DNA from: an uncultured Gammaproteobacteria bacterium
Lineage (GTDB): Bacteria; Pseudomonadota; Gammaproteobacteria; CAISUE01
Length of the DNA: 32,665 nucleotides
Direction of reading: 5' to 3'
NCBI GenBank assembly: GCA_903888615.1
Contig: CAISUE010000026.1
Location: 1 to 32,665, forward strand
Each line of letters starts with the position of its first letter. Position 1 is the stretch's first letter. Positions 25,532-32,665 of the stretch are shown here, piece by piece. The position numbers and the translations under genes were made by a program. The notes under the pieces are model-generated. The model searched no databases and was not told the DNA's origin. It saw only the letters and a list, made by a program, of their open reading frames with translations.

Positions 25532-26594
25532 TTTTAGCGCTGGGCCTAGCGCCTTATCGACCGAGATATTAACGGATATTCAAACTGAATTTTTGGATTG
25601 GCAAAACCTCGGCGCCTCAGTCATTGAATTCAGCCATCGCTCAACGCCGATTATGGCACTGGCTGAACAATTGCATTGTGATTTACGCGACTTATTGAAC
25701 ATCCCGGCGGATTACGAGATTATTTTATCCAGTGGTGGTGCATCAGCGCATGCTGCTTTTTTGCCATTAAATTTATTAGCTGACAAGGGTCGAGCTGATT
25801 ATATCGTTACCGGAGCTTGGTCAGAAAAAGCCTACCATGAAAGCTTGCGTTATGGAACTATGCATCTGGCGGCGTCTGGCCATGCTCAACATTATCAAAC
25901 TATTCCCGATGTGTCTGAGTGGCAATTATCAACCGATGCTGCTTATTGCCACTTAGCTAGCAATGAAACGATTCATGGGGTGCAATTTAAAACTTTTCCA
26001 AACACACCCTCGCCATTGATCGTCGATATGTCATCGGATATTTTGAGTAAGCCCATTGATATCAACCAATTTGGTGTCATTTATGCCAGTGCTCAAAAAA
26101 ATATCGGCCCTGCCGGTTTAACCTTAGTCATTATTCATCGCGATTTATTGGGTAAAGCGCATCCCTATACCCCCACTGTGTTTAATTACACCGCGCAAGT
26201 GGCTGCTAAATCGATGGCTAATACACCACCGACTTTTAATTGGTATGTGACGGCCAAAGTCATCGAACGCCTTAAAAACCATGGTGGCTTAAGTGCAATG
26301 GCATTACTGAACCAACGCAAAGCGCAACTTTTGTACGAGTATCTCGATAACAGCACTGTCTTTAGCAATACCGTCGATCATCGTTATCGTTCTGATATTA
26401 CCATCCCTTTTTTTTTAACAACCCCTGACTTAACCAATGACTTTTTAGCAAAAACCCTCGAACAGGGTTTGATGGGTTTAAAAGGCCATGTGTTAACCGG
26501 CGGTATTCGGGCGTGTTTATATAACGCCGTACCCTTTGAAGCCGTGCAAGCCCTAGTTAACTGTATGCGGGAATTTGAACAACAAAATACTTAA
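25518..26594 (+). CDS. serC: Phosphoserine aminotransferase
   Basis: SerC converts 3-phosphohydroxypyruvate to phosphoserine and also acts in pyridoxal phosphate synthesis. This 358-aa PLP enzyme begins [15 protein letters not shown]. The PLP lysine is Lys194 in SAQKNIGPAGLT, and SSGGASAHAAFLPLN (71-85) covers the phosphate-binding region. The conserved GLKGHVLTGGIRACLYNA is near the end. The start lies inside the ispF 3' end. It contains an intact T9 run near 26409-26417, useful as a control for the broken homopolymers elsewhere. The common partner aroA is missing downstream. Confidence 0.96.
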   Translation: MRTFNFSAGPSALSTEILTDIQTEFLDWQNLGASVIEFSHRSTPIMALAEQLHCDLRDLLNIPADYEIILSSGGASAHAAFLPLNLLADKGRADYIVTGAWSEKAYHESLRYGTMHLAASGHAQHYQTIPDVSEWQLSTDAAYCHLASNETIHGVQFKTFPNTPSPLIVDMSSDILSKPIDINQFGVIYASAQKNIGPAGLTLVIIHRDLLGKAHPYTPTVFNYTAQVAAKSMANTPPTFNWYVTAKVIERLKNHGGLSAMALLNQRKAQLLYEYLDNSTVFSNTVDHRYRSDITIPFFLTTPDLTNDFLAKTLEQGLMGLKGHVLTGGIRACLYNAVPFEAVQALVNCMREFEQQNT

Positions 26595-26631
26595 CATCGA
26601 CGTGTGCCGTTTCAAACCAGTTAAAAAATGA

Positions 26632-26668
26632 CGCTGAAATATCCGTGACTAACACCGAGATTTCAGCG
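26632..26668 (-). terminator. Probable terminator of the 243-aa minus-strand gene
   Basis: CGCTGAAAT (26632-26640) and ATTTCAGCG (26660-26668) form a perfect 9-bp stem with a 19-nt loop. On the minus strand the stem is followed by TCATTTTTT. It lies 66 nt after the stop of the 243-aa gene. Confidence 0.6.
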
Positions 26669-26733
26669 AAAAATGCAAGTTAGGAAAAAAATTTAAGTTT
26701 TATACCTTAGCAGCCATCAGTGGCTATTTACCC

Positions 26734-27465
26734 TTACGGGATCATCAAGCTCGTATTTGTAACAGCATGTTTAATGGCGCACAATGCACTAAACGGTACC
26801 GTGGCAGTCATTGCCTCTGCTGCAGATGAGCTCTGGCAAGGTGAAACCCCATTAGAAAAAAGTATCATAGGAAAGAGAATATAAGGTGCAGGTGTGCGCG
26901 CTGGTGGCACTAACTTAGATAATACCTGCTTAAGTTCTTCACTCGTTTTATTAACACAAAATTTATAAAACTTATCCCAATGCTCAACTTCAGAGGCCGC
27001 TTCACTTACATACACCGTCGCTTTTATTACTTTGATAGATTGTTCTTTTACGCGCGTCATAAGTTCTTTATTTTCAAGCGCTGAAGCGCATTTTTTGACA
27101 AAGACTAAAGCATTATAAGTAAATTCAACGTGTAAAATGGCAGCTTTCATAAGGGCTTCACTTAAGTCTTTAACAAGTTTCTTTTGAACACGGATTATCT
27201 TAGTTAATGCTGCAGGATCTTTTTCTAAACCACAGCAAACACCGTTATTTTGATCTGTTATGACAACAGCAATCTTATTTTTTTCAAGTACCGTAGCAAT
27301 AGCGTCAGCATAAAAAATATGTTTAAGTACCATGGTAATTTTGGGTCGCTCATCAGCAATAAACGCTGTTTCATCCAGCGCTTTAATGGTTGCTGTTAAA
27401 ATGTTCATTGGATTTAATAATAGATTGATATCTTGCATCATTTGCACATAGTCAGTGTATTTCAT
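26734..27465 (-). CDS. 243-aa protein of unknown function inserted between serC and cmk
   Basis: This is a soluble, largely helical protein beginning MKYTDYVQMMQDINLLLNPM. Two paired-Cys or Cys-rich spots (GVCCGLEKD) and a Lys/Glu-rich helical middle (about 90-180) can be seen. The tail is more hydrophobic and Ser/Ala-rich (SSSAAEAMTATVPFSALCAI). There is no signal peptide, membrane span or known motif. It sits where aroA lies in the common serC-aroA-cmk order, but on the opposite strand with its own terminator, so it looks like an insertion. The Shine-Dalgarno is weak (AAAGAAACT). Function is unknown. Confidence 0.7.
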   Translation of the reverse strand: MKYTDYVQMMQDINLLLNPMNILTATIKALDETAFIADERPKITMVLKHIFYADAIATVLEKNKIAVVITDQNNGVCCGLEKDPAALTKIIRVQKKLVKDLSEALMKAAILHVEFTYNALVFVKKCASALENKELMTRVKEQSIKVIKATVYVSEAASEVEHWDKFYKFCVNKTSEELKQVLSKLVPPARTPAPYILFPMILFSNGVSPCQSSSAAEAMTATVPFSALCAIKHAVTNTSLMIP

Positions 27466-27641
27466 AGAGTTTCTTTATTTAATATTAATATTTTTATAAA
27501 AATAACGCTTAGGCGCTATGGTATAGGCTTATTATAAAGCCCGAATACTTAAGGAAATATGAATACACCACCTCGACGCCCAGTAATATTGTACAATGCG
27601 CGTGTTGTACTTACGTAATTTCACTTTCACGACACACACTC

Positions 27642-28319
27642 ATGACCATTCCTGTAATCACCATCGACGGGCCCAGTGGCTCAGGCAAAGGCACTATTGG
27701 CCAAATGCTTGCTCGACATTTAACATGGCATTATCTTGATAGTGGAGCTTTGTATCGGGTCTTAACCTTGCAAGCCCTTAAAGCCCATGTTGATTTACAC
27801 GATGAACAACACTTAGCCGCTATGGCTTTGCATTTACCGGTACGTTTTGTCGATGACACGACGCATCACCGTATTTTTTTACATCACAACGATGTCACAG
27901 AAGCTATTCGCTCTGAAGAAGTCAGCCGAGCTACCTCTATTTTAGCGGCGTCGCCATTGATTCGAACGAATTTATTAGCCCGACAACGCGCCCTTGCCCT
28001 TGCCCCTGGACTAGTAACCGATGGTCGCGACATGGGTACGGTGGTATTTCCTCATGCCACGTATAAATTCTTTTTTATAGCCAGCGCTTCTGAACGCGCC
28101 GAACGCCGTTATAAACAATTGCAAGACTCAGGCGTGGCAGCGAATTATGATGCTATTTTGATCGAGTTAGAAGCACGCGATTTACGCGATCAAACGCGGG
28201 CGGTTGCCCCATTAATACCCGCGTTTGATGCAGATATTTTAGATACTTCTGGCATGAGTATCGATGCTGTATTTCACTATGTATTAGCGAAAATCAACCC
28301 AAAAGCCACTATTCTCTAG
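27642..28319 (+). CDS. cmk: Cytidylate kinase (CMP kinase)
   Basis: CMP kinase phosphorylates CMP and dCMP for nucleic acid and lipid synthesis. The 225-aa protein starts MTIPVITIDGPSGSGKGTIG with the P-loop at 10-18. Later come YLDSGALYR (NMP-binding), VTDGRDMGTVVFPHA and ASASERAERRYKQL (lid region). The length is normal for gammaproteobacteria. A TACAAT hexamer at 27592-27597 is a possible -10. The usual neighbours aroA (upstream) and rpsA (downstream) are absent. Confidence 0.96.
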   Translation: MTIPVITIDGPSGSGKGTIGQMLARHLTWHYLDSGALYRVLTLQALKAHVDLHDEQHLAAMALHLPVRFVDDTTHHRIFLHHNDVTEAIRSEEVSRATSILAASPLIRTNLLARQRALALAPGLVTDGRDMGTVVFPHATYKFFFIASASERAERRYKQLQDSGVAANYDAILIELEARDLRDQTRAVAPLIPAFDADILDTSGMSIDAVFHYVLAKINPKATIL

Positions 28320-28327
28320 CGTATTTA

Positions 28328-28502
28328 ATGAATATTCGCGATTTAAAATACGTAAGTGGCATTAGCAGACCATAAGCACTTTGGTAAAGCAGCGGCGGCT
28401 TGTTGTGTCAGTCAACCCGCGCTTAGCATGCAAATCAAAAAGCTAAAAGATGCTTTAGCTATCCTCTTACTTGAACACAACCCTAAAGCAAGCGTTTCGT
28501 GA
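28328..28502 (+). pseudogene. oxyR: Remnant of an oxyR-like LysR regulator (DNA-binding domain only)
   Basis: ATG at 28328 gives MNIRDLKYVSG and soon stops. Removing one G at 28358-28359 gives MNIRDLKYVSALADHKHFGKAAA, then CCVSQPALSMQIKKLKDALA, then ILLLEHNPKASVS before a TGA at 28500-28502. By memory this closely follows the first ~58 residues of OxyR, the peroxide-sensing LysR regulator (MNIRDLEYLVALAEHRHF; VSQPTLSGQIRKLED). The effector-binding domain with the redox cysteines is completely missing, so this is a dead gene. It lies just behind cmk. Confidence 0.8.
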
Positions 28503-28591
28503 TAAACATAACTTTATCCTGGATTTTCAATCCCGATAGGCGTTTTTTTTCACTTCCTATTTCGCATTACGGGTAATTTCATGCCGACTGT

Positions 28592-28616
28592 GCCAACTTT
28601 ATTCTGTAAAGTTGGC
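28592..28616 (+). terminator. Hairpin, terminator-like, in the cmk-lysS gap
   Basis: GCCAACTTTA (28592-28601) and TAAAGTTGGC (28607-28616) form a perfect 10-bp stem with a TTCTG loop. A TTTTT run starts 7 nt later (28623), which is farther than ideal. The rest of the 28320-28836 gap holds the oxyR remnant and the lysS promoter; otherwise I see nothing coding. Confidence 0.45.
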
Positions 28617-28778
28617 TATAACTTTTTAATTCCGATCACATTTTAAGCAATTGACAAAAACATTTTCATTGTGGCTATCATTTTCAAGCTTCCCTTATTT
28701 TATTAATTGAAACCTGTTAGCAAGCCGATAATCATCCCTGCTAATACTTCAGCCGATGGGACTTTACGGACAACAAAC

Positions 28779-28807
28779 CTGACACTTAGTCAGTTCATCG
28801 CTATAAT
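28779..28807 (+). promoter_or_regulatory. Sigma70-type promoter of lysS
   Basis: CTGACA (28779-28784, 5 of 6 matches) is followed after 17 nt by a perfect TATAAT (28802-28807). The ATG at 28837 would leave a leader of about 23 nt. No regulatory hairpin lies within it. Confidence 0.75.
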
Positions 28808-28836
28808 GGTCCTTTAGCCAAAAATACTGAAACCCC

Positions 28837-30339
28837 ATGACTGACCAAACCGACATTATCGATATCCAAGAACAAATCAGCCAACGCCGAGGCAAATTGA
28901 CCGTGCTTCGAAGCCGTGGCAATGCGTATCCCAATCATCTTAAACGCACCCATTTAGCAGCTGAGATTTTAAAAACTTACAGTGACAGGACGGCTGAAGC
29001 ATTGCTCCAAACACCCATTACCGTTCAAATAGCCGGCCGCTTGATGTTAAAAAGGGTTATGGGTAAAGCCAGTTTTATGCATTTACAAGATATGTCGGGC
29101 CGCATTCAACTGTATGTCACGCGTGATACGCTTGGCATTGAAGCTTACGAGGATTTTAAACATTGGGATATCGGCGATATTTGTGGCGCTAGTGGCCAAT
29201 TATTTTATACCAAAACGGGCGAATTATCAGTCAAACTCCATGAGTTGCAGCTTCTGACCAAAGCATTAAGACCTTTACCCGATAAATTTCATGGTTTAAA
29301 TGATCAAGAAATGTGTTATCGACAACGCTACGTCGATTTAATGGTCAATGAATCCACCCGTAAGACGTTTTTGTTGCGCAGCCATTTAGTAAGTTATATT
29401 CGCAACTTTTTAACGCAAGCGCAATTTCTTGAAGTTGAAACGCCGATGATGCATGCGATTCCAGGGGGGGCTACTGCTAAACCTTTTACCACCCATCACA
29501 ATGCGCTGGATATGCCTTTATTTTTACGCGTGGCGCCAGAATTATTTTTAAAACGTTTGGTTGTCGGTGGCTTTGAAAAAGTTTTTGAAATCAATCGTAA
29601 TTTTCGTAATGAAGGTTTATCAACCCGACATAATCCTGAATTCACTATGCTGGAATTTTACCAAGCCTATGCCGATTATCGCGACCTTATCACTTTAACG
29701 GAACAATTATTACGCGGCTTGAGCATTGAATTGACTGGCAATAGTATTATTGAATACCAAGGACAACACATTGATTTTGGCAAACCTTTTCAGCAATTAT
29801 CGGTCAAAGACAGTATTTTACATTTTAATCCAGGCATTAACTTAAGCGACTTAGAAGACATCGATCGCTTAAAAAGGTTATTAACCTCATTGAAAATCGC
29901 CATCCCTGCTAAAGCAGGTTTAGGCCGTTTACACATGGAATTATTCGAACATACCGTTGAACATCGCTTGATCGATCCGACATTCATTACCGAATACCCC
30001 ACTGAAATTTCACCCCTGGCACGCTGTAACGATCACAATCCTGACATTACCGATCGCTTTGAATTATTTATCGCCGGCCGCGAAATAGCCAATGGCTTTT
30101 CAGAATTAAATGATCCTGATGATCAAGCAGAACGTTTCAAAGAACAAGTACGCCAAAAAGAATCCGGCGATGATGAAGCCATGCATTTTGATCAAGATTA
30201 TATTACTGCACTGGAATACGGTTTACCACCGACGGCTGGTGAAGGCATTGGTATCGATCGTTTAGTCATGTTATTTGCTAACGCGCCAACCATTCGTGAT
30301 GTCATTTTATTTCCGCAATTACGTAAAACACAAGATTAA
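28837..30339 (+). CDS. lysS: Lysyl-tRNA synthetase, class II
   Basis: This 500-aa class II enzyme charges tRNA-Lys. The N-terminal OB-fold anticodon-binding domain (about 60-145) contains [20 protein letters not shown]. The catalytic domain has motif 1 ([21 protein letters not shown]), motif 2 ([20 protein letters not shown]) and motif 3 ([21 protein letters not shown]). The length is typical. It has its own strong promoter and converges on the hybrid kinase. An intact G7 run at 29464-29470 lies within the coding sequence, a further control that long homopolymers are read correctly. The prfB neighbour often found upstream is absent. Confidence 0.98.
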   Translation: MTDQTDIIDIQEQISQRRGKLTVLRSRGNAYPNHLKRTHLAAEILKTYSDRTAEALLQTPITVQIAGRLMLKRVMGKASFMHLQDMSGRIQLYVTRDTLGIEAYEDFKHWDIGDICGASGQLFYTKTGELSVKLHELQLLTKALRPLPDKFHGLNDQEMCYRQRYVDLMVNESTRKTFLLRSHLVSYIRNFLTQAQFLEVETPMMHAIPGGATAKPFTTHHNALDMPLFLRVAPELFLKRLVVGGFEKVFEINRNFRNEGLSTRHNPEFTMLEFYQAYADYRDLITLTEQLLRGLSIELTGNSIIEYQGQHIDFGKPFQQLSVKDSILHFNPGINLSDLEDIDRLKRLLTSLKIAIPAKAGLGRLHMELFEHTVEHRLIDPTFITEYPTEISPLARCNDHNPDITDRFELFIAGREIANGFSELNDPDDQAERFKEQVRQKESGDDEAMHFDQDYITALEYGLPPTAGEGIGIDRLVMLFANAPTIRDVILFPQLRKTQD

Positions 30340-30407
30340 TAGTGAATACTTTGCCACATACCGCTAATTTTTCCACTCAGCGCGTGTGAAATAAATGCCG
30401 ATGAAAA

Positions 30408-32462
30408 TTAAGCATACAATGCTAACACGTTAAAAATAGTATCTATTTCAACTAACAATAATTTCGATAGATCATTTACCTGATCGTTAAAGCCATTATC
30501 TCTAATGGCTTTATTCACTTTAGAGGCAGCTTGTTCTAATTGATACATATAAAGCATTGACACACCGCCTTGCAATTTATGTGTTTCTGCTGCTAAACGT
30601 GCACTATCTTTATTCACCAAGCATTCATGAATACATTGTTTATATTGTGGCAATTCATGCTTTAATACTACGAGTAATTCTTTAAGCAAATCGGCATTAT
30701 CACTTAATTGCTCCAACGTTTTCGCATAATCAAAAATTTCAAGACGCGTTTCAAGTGACGTTAAACAAGTAGCTGCTGGTATGACATTCGGTTCGGCGAA
30801 TAACACCACGGCTAAATGCCTATAAATCAACATTTTTAAATCAATAAAAGAAACCGGTTTATTTAAAACCGCATCAGCACCATCATTCAGAAAACGTTCA
30901 ATTTCAGCTTCCGCACTAAATCCTGTGACTGCAAATAATGCACACGATTGATAACGTGGAATACTGCGAATTTTAACCATTAATTCTCGGCCACTCATAT
31001 CTGGTAAGCCGATATCTGTTAAAATTAAATCAACAGGCTTAGTCGTATCATTTAAATAAACTAAGGCACTAGCTGCATCAGAAAAAACAATCGCTTTCCC
31101 ACCTAATCTTTCTAACATGCCATTGAGTACCAATTGATTCAAACGGTCATCTTCTATCATCAGCACATGTTTGGTTGCTAAAATTTCATCACAAGACGTA
31201 TTTAACGCGCCAGAATGTTGCGAAGTATCTAGCGCTAAACTGGGTGGATTCAAGGCTTCTGTCGCTAGCATCGCGCCACACCATAAACTTTTTTTGGCTG
31301 TTTCAACGGTATTTATTTGCTCAATACTTGCCAGTTTAAAGCTGATTTCACACCAAAAACACGATCCTTTGCCTAATTTACTCTCAACACCTACTTTACC
31401 ACCCATCCGATCAATTAATTTTTTTGTAATGGCCAACCCTAAGCCAGTACCACCATATTGTCGATTATAACCAGAATCCGCTTGAGTAAAACGATCAAAA
31501 ATCAGCGATAATTTTTTCTTAGCAATACCCATGCCTGTATCGATTAATTCTATTCGAACTGTCGCTATATCCTCTGTTTTATTAAGCAAAAAAATATTCG
31601 CTTTAATACTGCCTTTCTTAGTGAATTTAATCGCATTGCCGCCCAAATTAAATAATATTTGACGAAGGCATTTTTCATCGCCAACCACATATTCTGGCAA
31701 ATCCGGTGAAAAATAAGAATCTAACCTAAGATCTTGACGATGCTCCAATAAATGACCTAATTGCGTTATAGTATGATTAAAATGCTCTTTCAAAGAAAAA
31801 GGTTTTGTTACTAATTCAAACTTTTCTGATTCCAATTTACTGAAATCCAAAATGTCATTGATTAAACCTAATAAATGCTCTCCTGCCCGCATAATTTCAT
31901 TTAACTTCTCACGCGAACTTTCATCTGTCGCCGTCATCAATAATAATTGCGTCATACCCATCATGGCATTCATCGGTGTGCGAAATTCATGACTAATCGA
32001 CGAAATAAAATCAGATTTGGCTAAATTCGCAGCCTCAGCTTTTTCTTTAGCAATTAATAATTGCTTTTCAGCATTTTTACGATCAGTAATGTCAATTGAA
32101 GTACCAATAATGCCAATAATCGTGCCATCCTCGTCACGCAAAGGCGCTTTTATTGCAGTAAACCAACGTGTTTCGCCAGTGGCAATATCTTTAATACTTT
32201 CTTCTTGAGAAAGTATTTTTTCAGTACGCATGACTTCATTGTTATGTTTAACGATATAATCAGCCATAGCATGCGGATAAAAATCGTACAGTGTTTTCCC
32301 TATTAATTCCGAAGACCCACCTATTCCATCTAAAATCTGCTGGTTAATCCCTAAAACCTTACTATTTACATCTTCCCAATAAATAGGTGCTGGCAACAAT
32401 GGAGCAACAATATTAAGGTATTCAAGGATTTTTGATCCAGATGCTTTTTTTTCATTATTCAT
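30408..32462 (-). CDS. Soluble hybrid sensor histidine kinase with receiver and HPt domains
   Basis: This 684-aa tripartite kinase passes phosphate His-Asp-His to an unknown response regulator. In order come a PAS domain (about 20-128, ending in the PAC-type stretch IIGTSIDITDRKNAEK), a short coiled linker, and HisKA with His158 in SHEFRTPMNAMMG. HATPase_c (about 265-380) has N box NLGGNAIKF, DTGMGIAKKK and GGTGLGLAI. The receiver (about 437-550) has Asp483 in ILTDIGLPDMSG and Lys in LNKPVS. The C-terminal HPt (about 585-680) has His628 in ETHKLQGG. No membrane helices are present, so the signal is cytosolic. The ATG overlaps the end of an upstream gene by four bases. The cognate regulator is not in the window. 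It is similar in layout to BarA/LetS-type kinases but lacks their periplasmic sensor. Confidence 0.93.
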   Translation of the reverse strand: MNNEKKASGSKILEYLNIVAPLLPAPIYWEDVNSKVLGINQQILDGIGGSSELIGKTLYDFYPHAMADYIVKHNNEVMRTEKILSQEESIKDIATGETRWFTAIKAPLRDEDGTIIGIIGTSIDITDRKNAEKQLLIAKEKAEAANLAKSDFISSISHEFRTPMNAMMGMTQLLLMTATDESSREKLNEIMRAGEHLLGLINDILDFSKLESEKFELVTKPFSLKEHFNHTITQLGHLLEHRQDLRLDSYFSPDLPEYVVGDEKCLRQILFNLGGNAIKFTKKGSIKANIFLLNKTEDIATVRIELIDTGMGIAKKKLSLIFDRFTQADSGYNRQYGGTGLGLAITKKLIDRMGGKVGVESKLGKGSCFWCEISFKLASIEQINTVETAKKSLWCGAMLATEALNPPSLALDTSQHSGALNTSCDEILATKHVLMIEDDRLNQLVLNGMLERLGGKAIVFSDAASALVYLNDTTKPVDLILTDIGLPDMSGRELMVKIRSIPRYQSCALFAVTGFSAEAEIERFLNDGADAVLNKPVSFIDLKMLIYRHLAVVLFAEPNVIPAATCLTSLETRLEIFDYAKTLEQLSDNADLLKELLVVLKHELPQYKQCIHECLVNKDSARLAAETHKLQGGVSMLYMYQLEQAASKVNKAIRDNGFNDQVNDLSKLLLVEIDTIFNVLALYA

Positions 32463-32665
32463 AAATATTGGTCCAATTTATTTAAACAAGCATTTTCAAG
32501 ATAAGTATTAAACATTTTCAAACTTATCGGTGACCAAATAAATCCCATATTAAGTAAAATAGTATTGGTTTTTTCTTGAAGAATATTTACTTTCGTTAAT
32601 GTTAAACATTCTCCTTCTAGCCAACCTTGATGTAATAAAAAGCGTTCAATGATTGGACGCTTCTC
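32459..32665 (-). CDS. 3'-terminal part of an unidentified gene upstream of the hybrid kinase
   Basis: The minus strand is open from the window edge for 68 codons (EKRPIIERFLLHQGWLEGEC..., ending NACLNKLDQYL) and stops with a TGA that overlaps the kinase ATG (ATGA). The frame coupling suggests one operon with the kinase. I do not recognise the family from this fragment. The 5' end lies outside the window. Confidence 0.6.
   Translation of the reverse strand, partial: EKRPIIERFLLHQGWLEGECLTLTKVNILQEKTNTILLNMGFIWSPISLKMFNTYLENACLNKLDQYL

Noticed and set aside
28651-28681. TTGACA...TATCAT as a second lysS promoter
   Set aside because: The spacer is 19 nt; the 28779-28807 promoter is much better.
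1-32665. CRISPR array, tRNA, rRNA or insertion sequence
   Set aside because: No regularly spaced repeats, tRNA cloverleaf, rRNA-like stretch or transposase motif was seen on reading through.

Overview
The window reads as an AT-rich gammaproteobacterial chromosome. Housekeeping products look typical of the class: ClpB of 856 residues, class II LysS, SerC, UbiE, IspF, TtcA, an A-type Fe-S carrier, and long L25. The accessory content points to a host-associated bacterium, possibly of the Legionellales/Coxiellaceae type. It includes coiled-coil, leucine-rich-like and Ser/Thr/Pro-rich proteins of unknown function, a host-attachment-family protein, several decayed genes and type IV secretion core genes. 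The order-level placement is inference, not something the sequence proves.

Layout. 1-3.6 kb holds two tandem large unknown genes. They share a 307-bp repeat encoding a coiled-coil C-terminus, and the first is cut by the window edge and frameshifted. 3.8-6.9 kb (minus) carries clpB and a host-attachment-family gene. 7.0-9.7 kb (plus) carries an S49 membrane peptidase, a pyruvate dehydrogenase E2 and a small Cys-tailed membrane protein, ending in a strong bidirectional terminator. 9.8-16.0 kb is an accessory island: a leucine-rich-like protein with a duplicated Ser/Ala/Pro-rich tail, a four-span membrane protein, an ~810-codon gene broken at three homopolymers, and two small exported or anchored peptides with related leaders. 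16.0-19.8 kb (minus) is one compact run: rplY, pth, iscA-like, ttcA, an acyltransferase, yaiI.

20.1-24.3 kb (plus) holds core components of a Trb/VirB-type IV secretion apparatus (TrbF, TrbG, TrbI, a small exported protein, TrbL). No ATPase, pilin, VirB3, VirB5 or coupling protein lies beside them. They run with a 1-nt gap into ubiE-ispF-serC, whose reading frames overlap. 26.7-27.5 kb is an unknown minus-strand gene sitting between serC and cmk. Behind cmk is a short oxyR-like remnant, then lysS with a good sigma70-type promoter. The window ends with a soluble hybrid histidine kinase (PAS-HisKA-HATPase-REC-HPt) overlapping by 4 nt the 3' end of an unidentified gene.

The most notable points are: (i) broken genes whose frames are restored by one-base changes, mostly in homopolymers, while longer runs in lysS and serC are intact; (ii) the Trb core without its energising ATPases; (iii) interlaced inverted repeats upstream of trbF; (iv) the mosaic tandem coiled-coil genes, the second carrying a J-domain-like segment with SPD instead of HPD. 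No tRNA, rRNA, CRISPR array or transposase was recognised.
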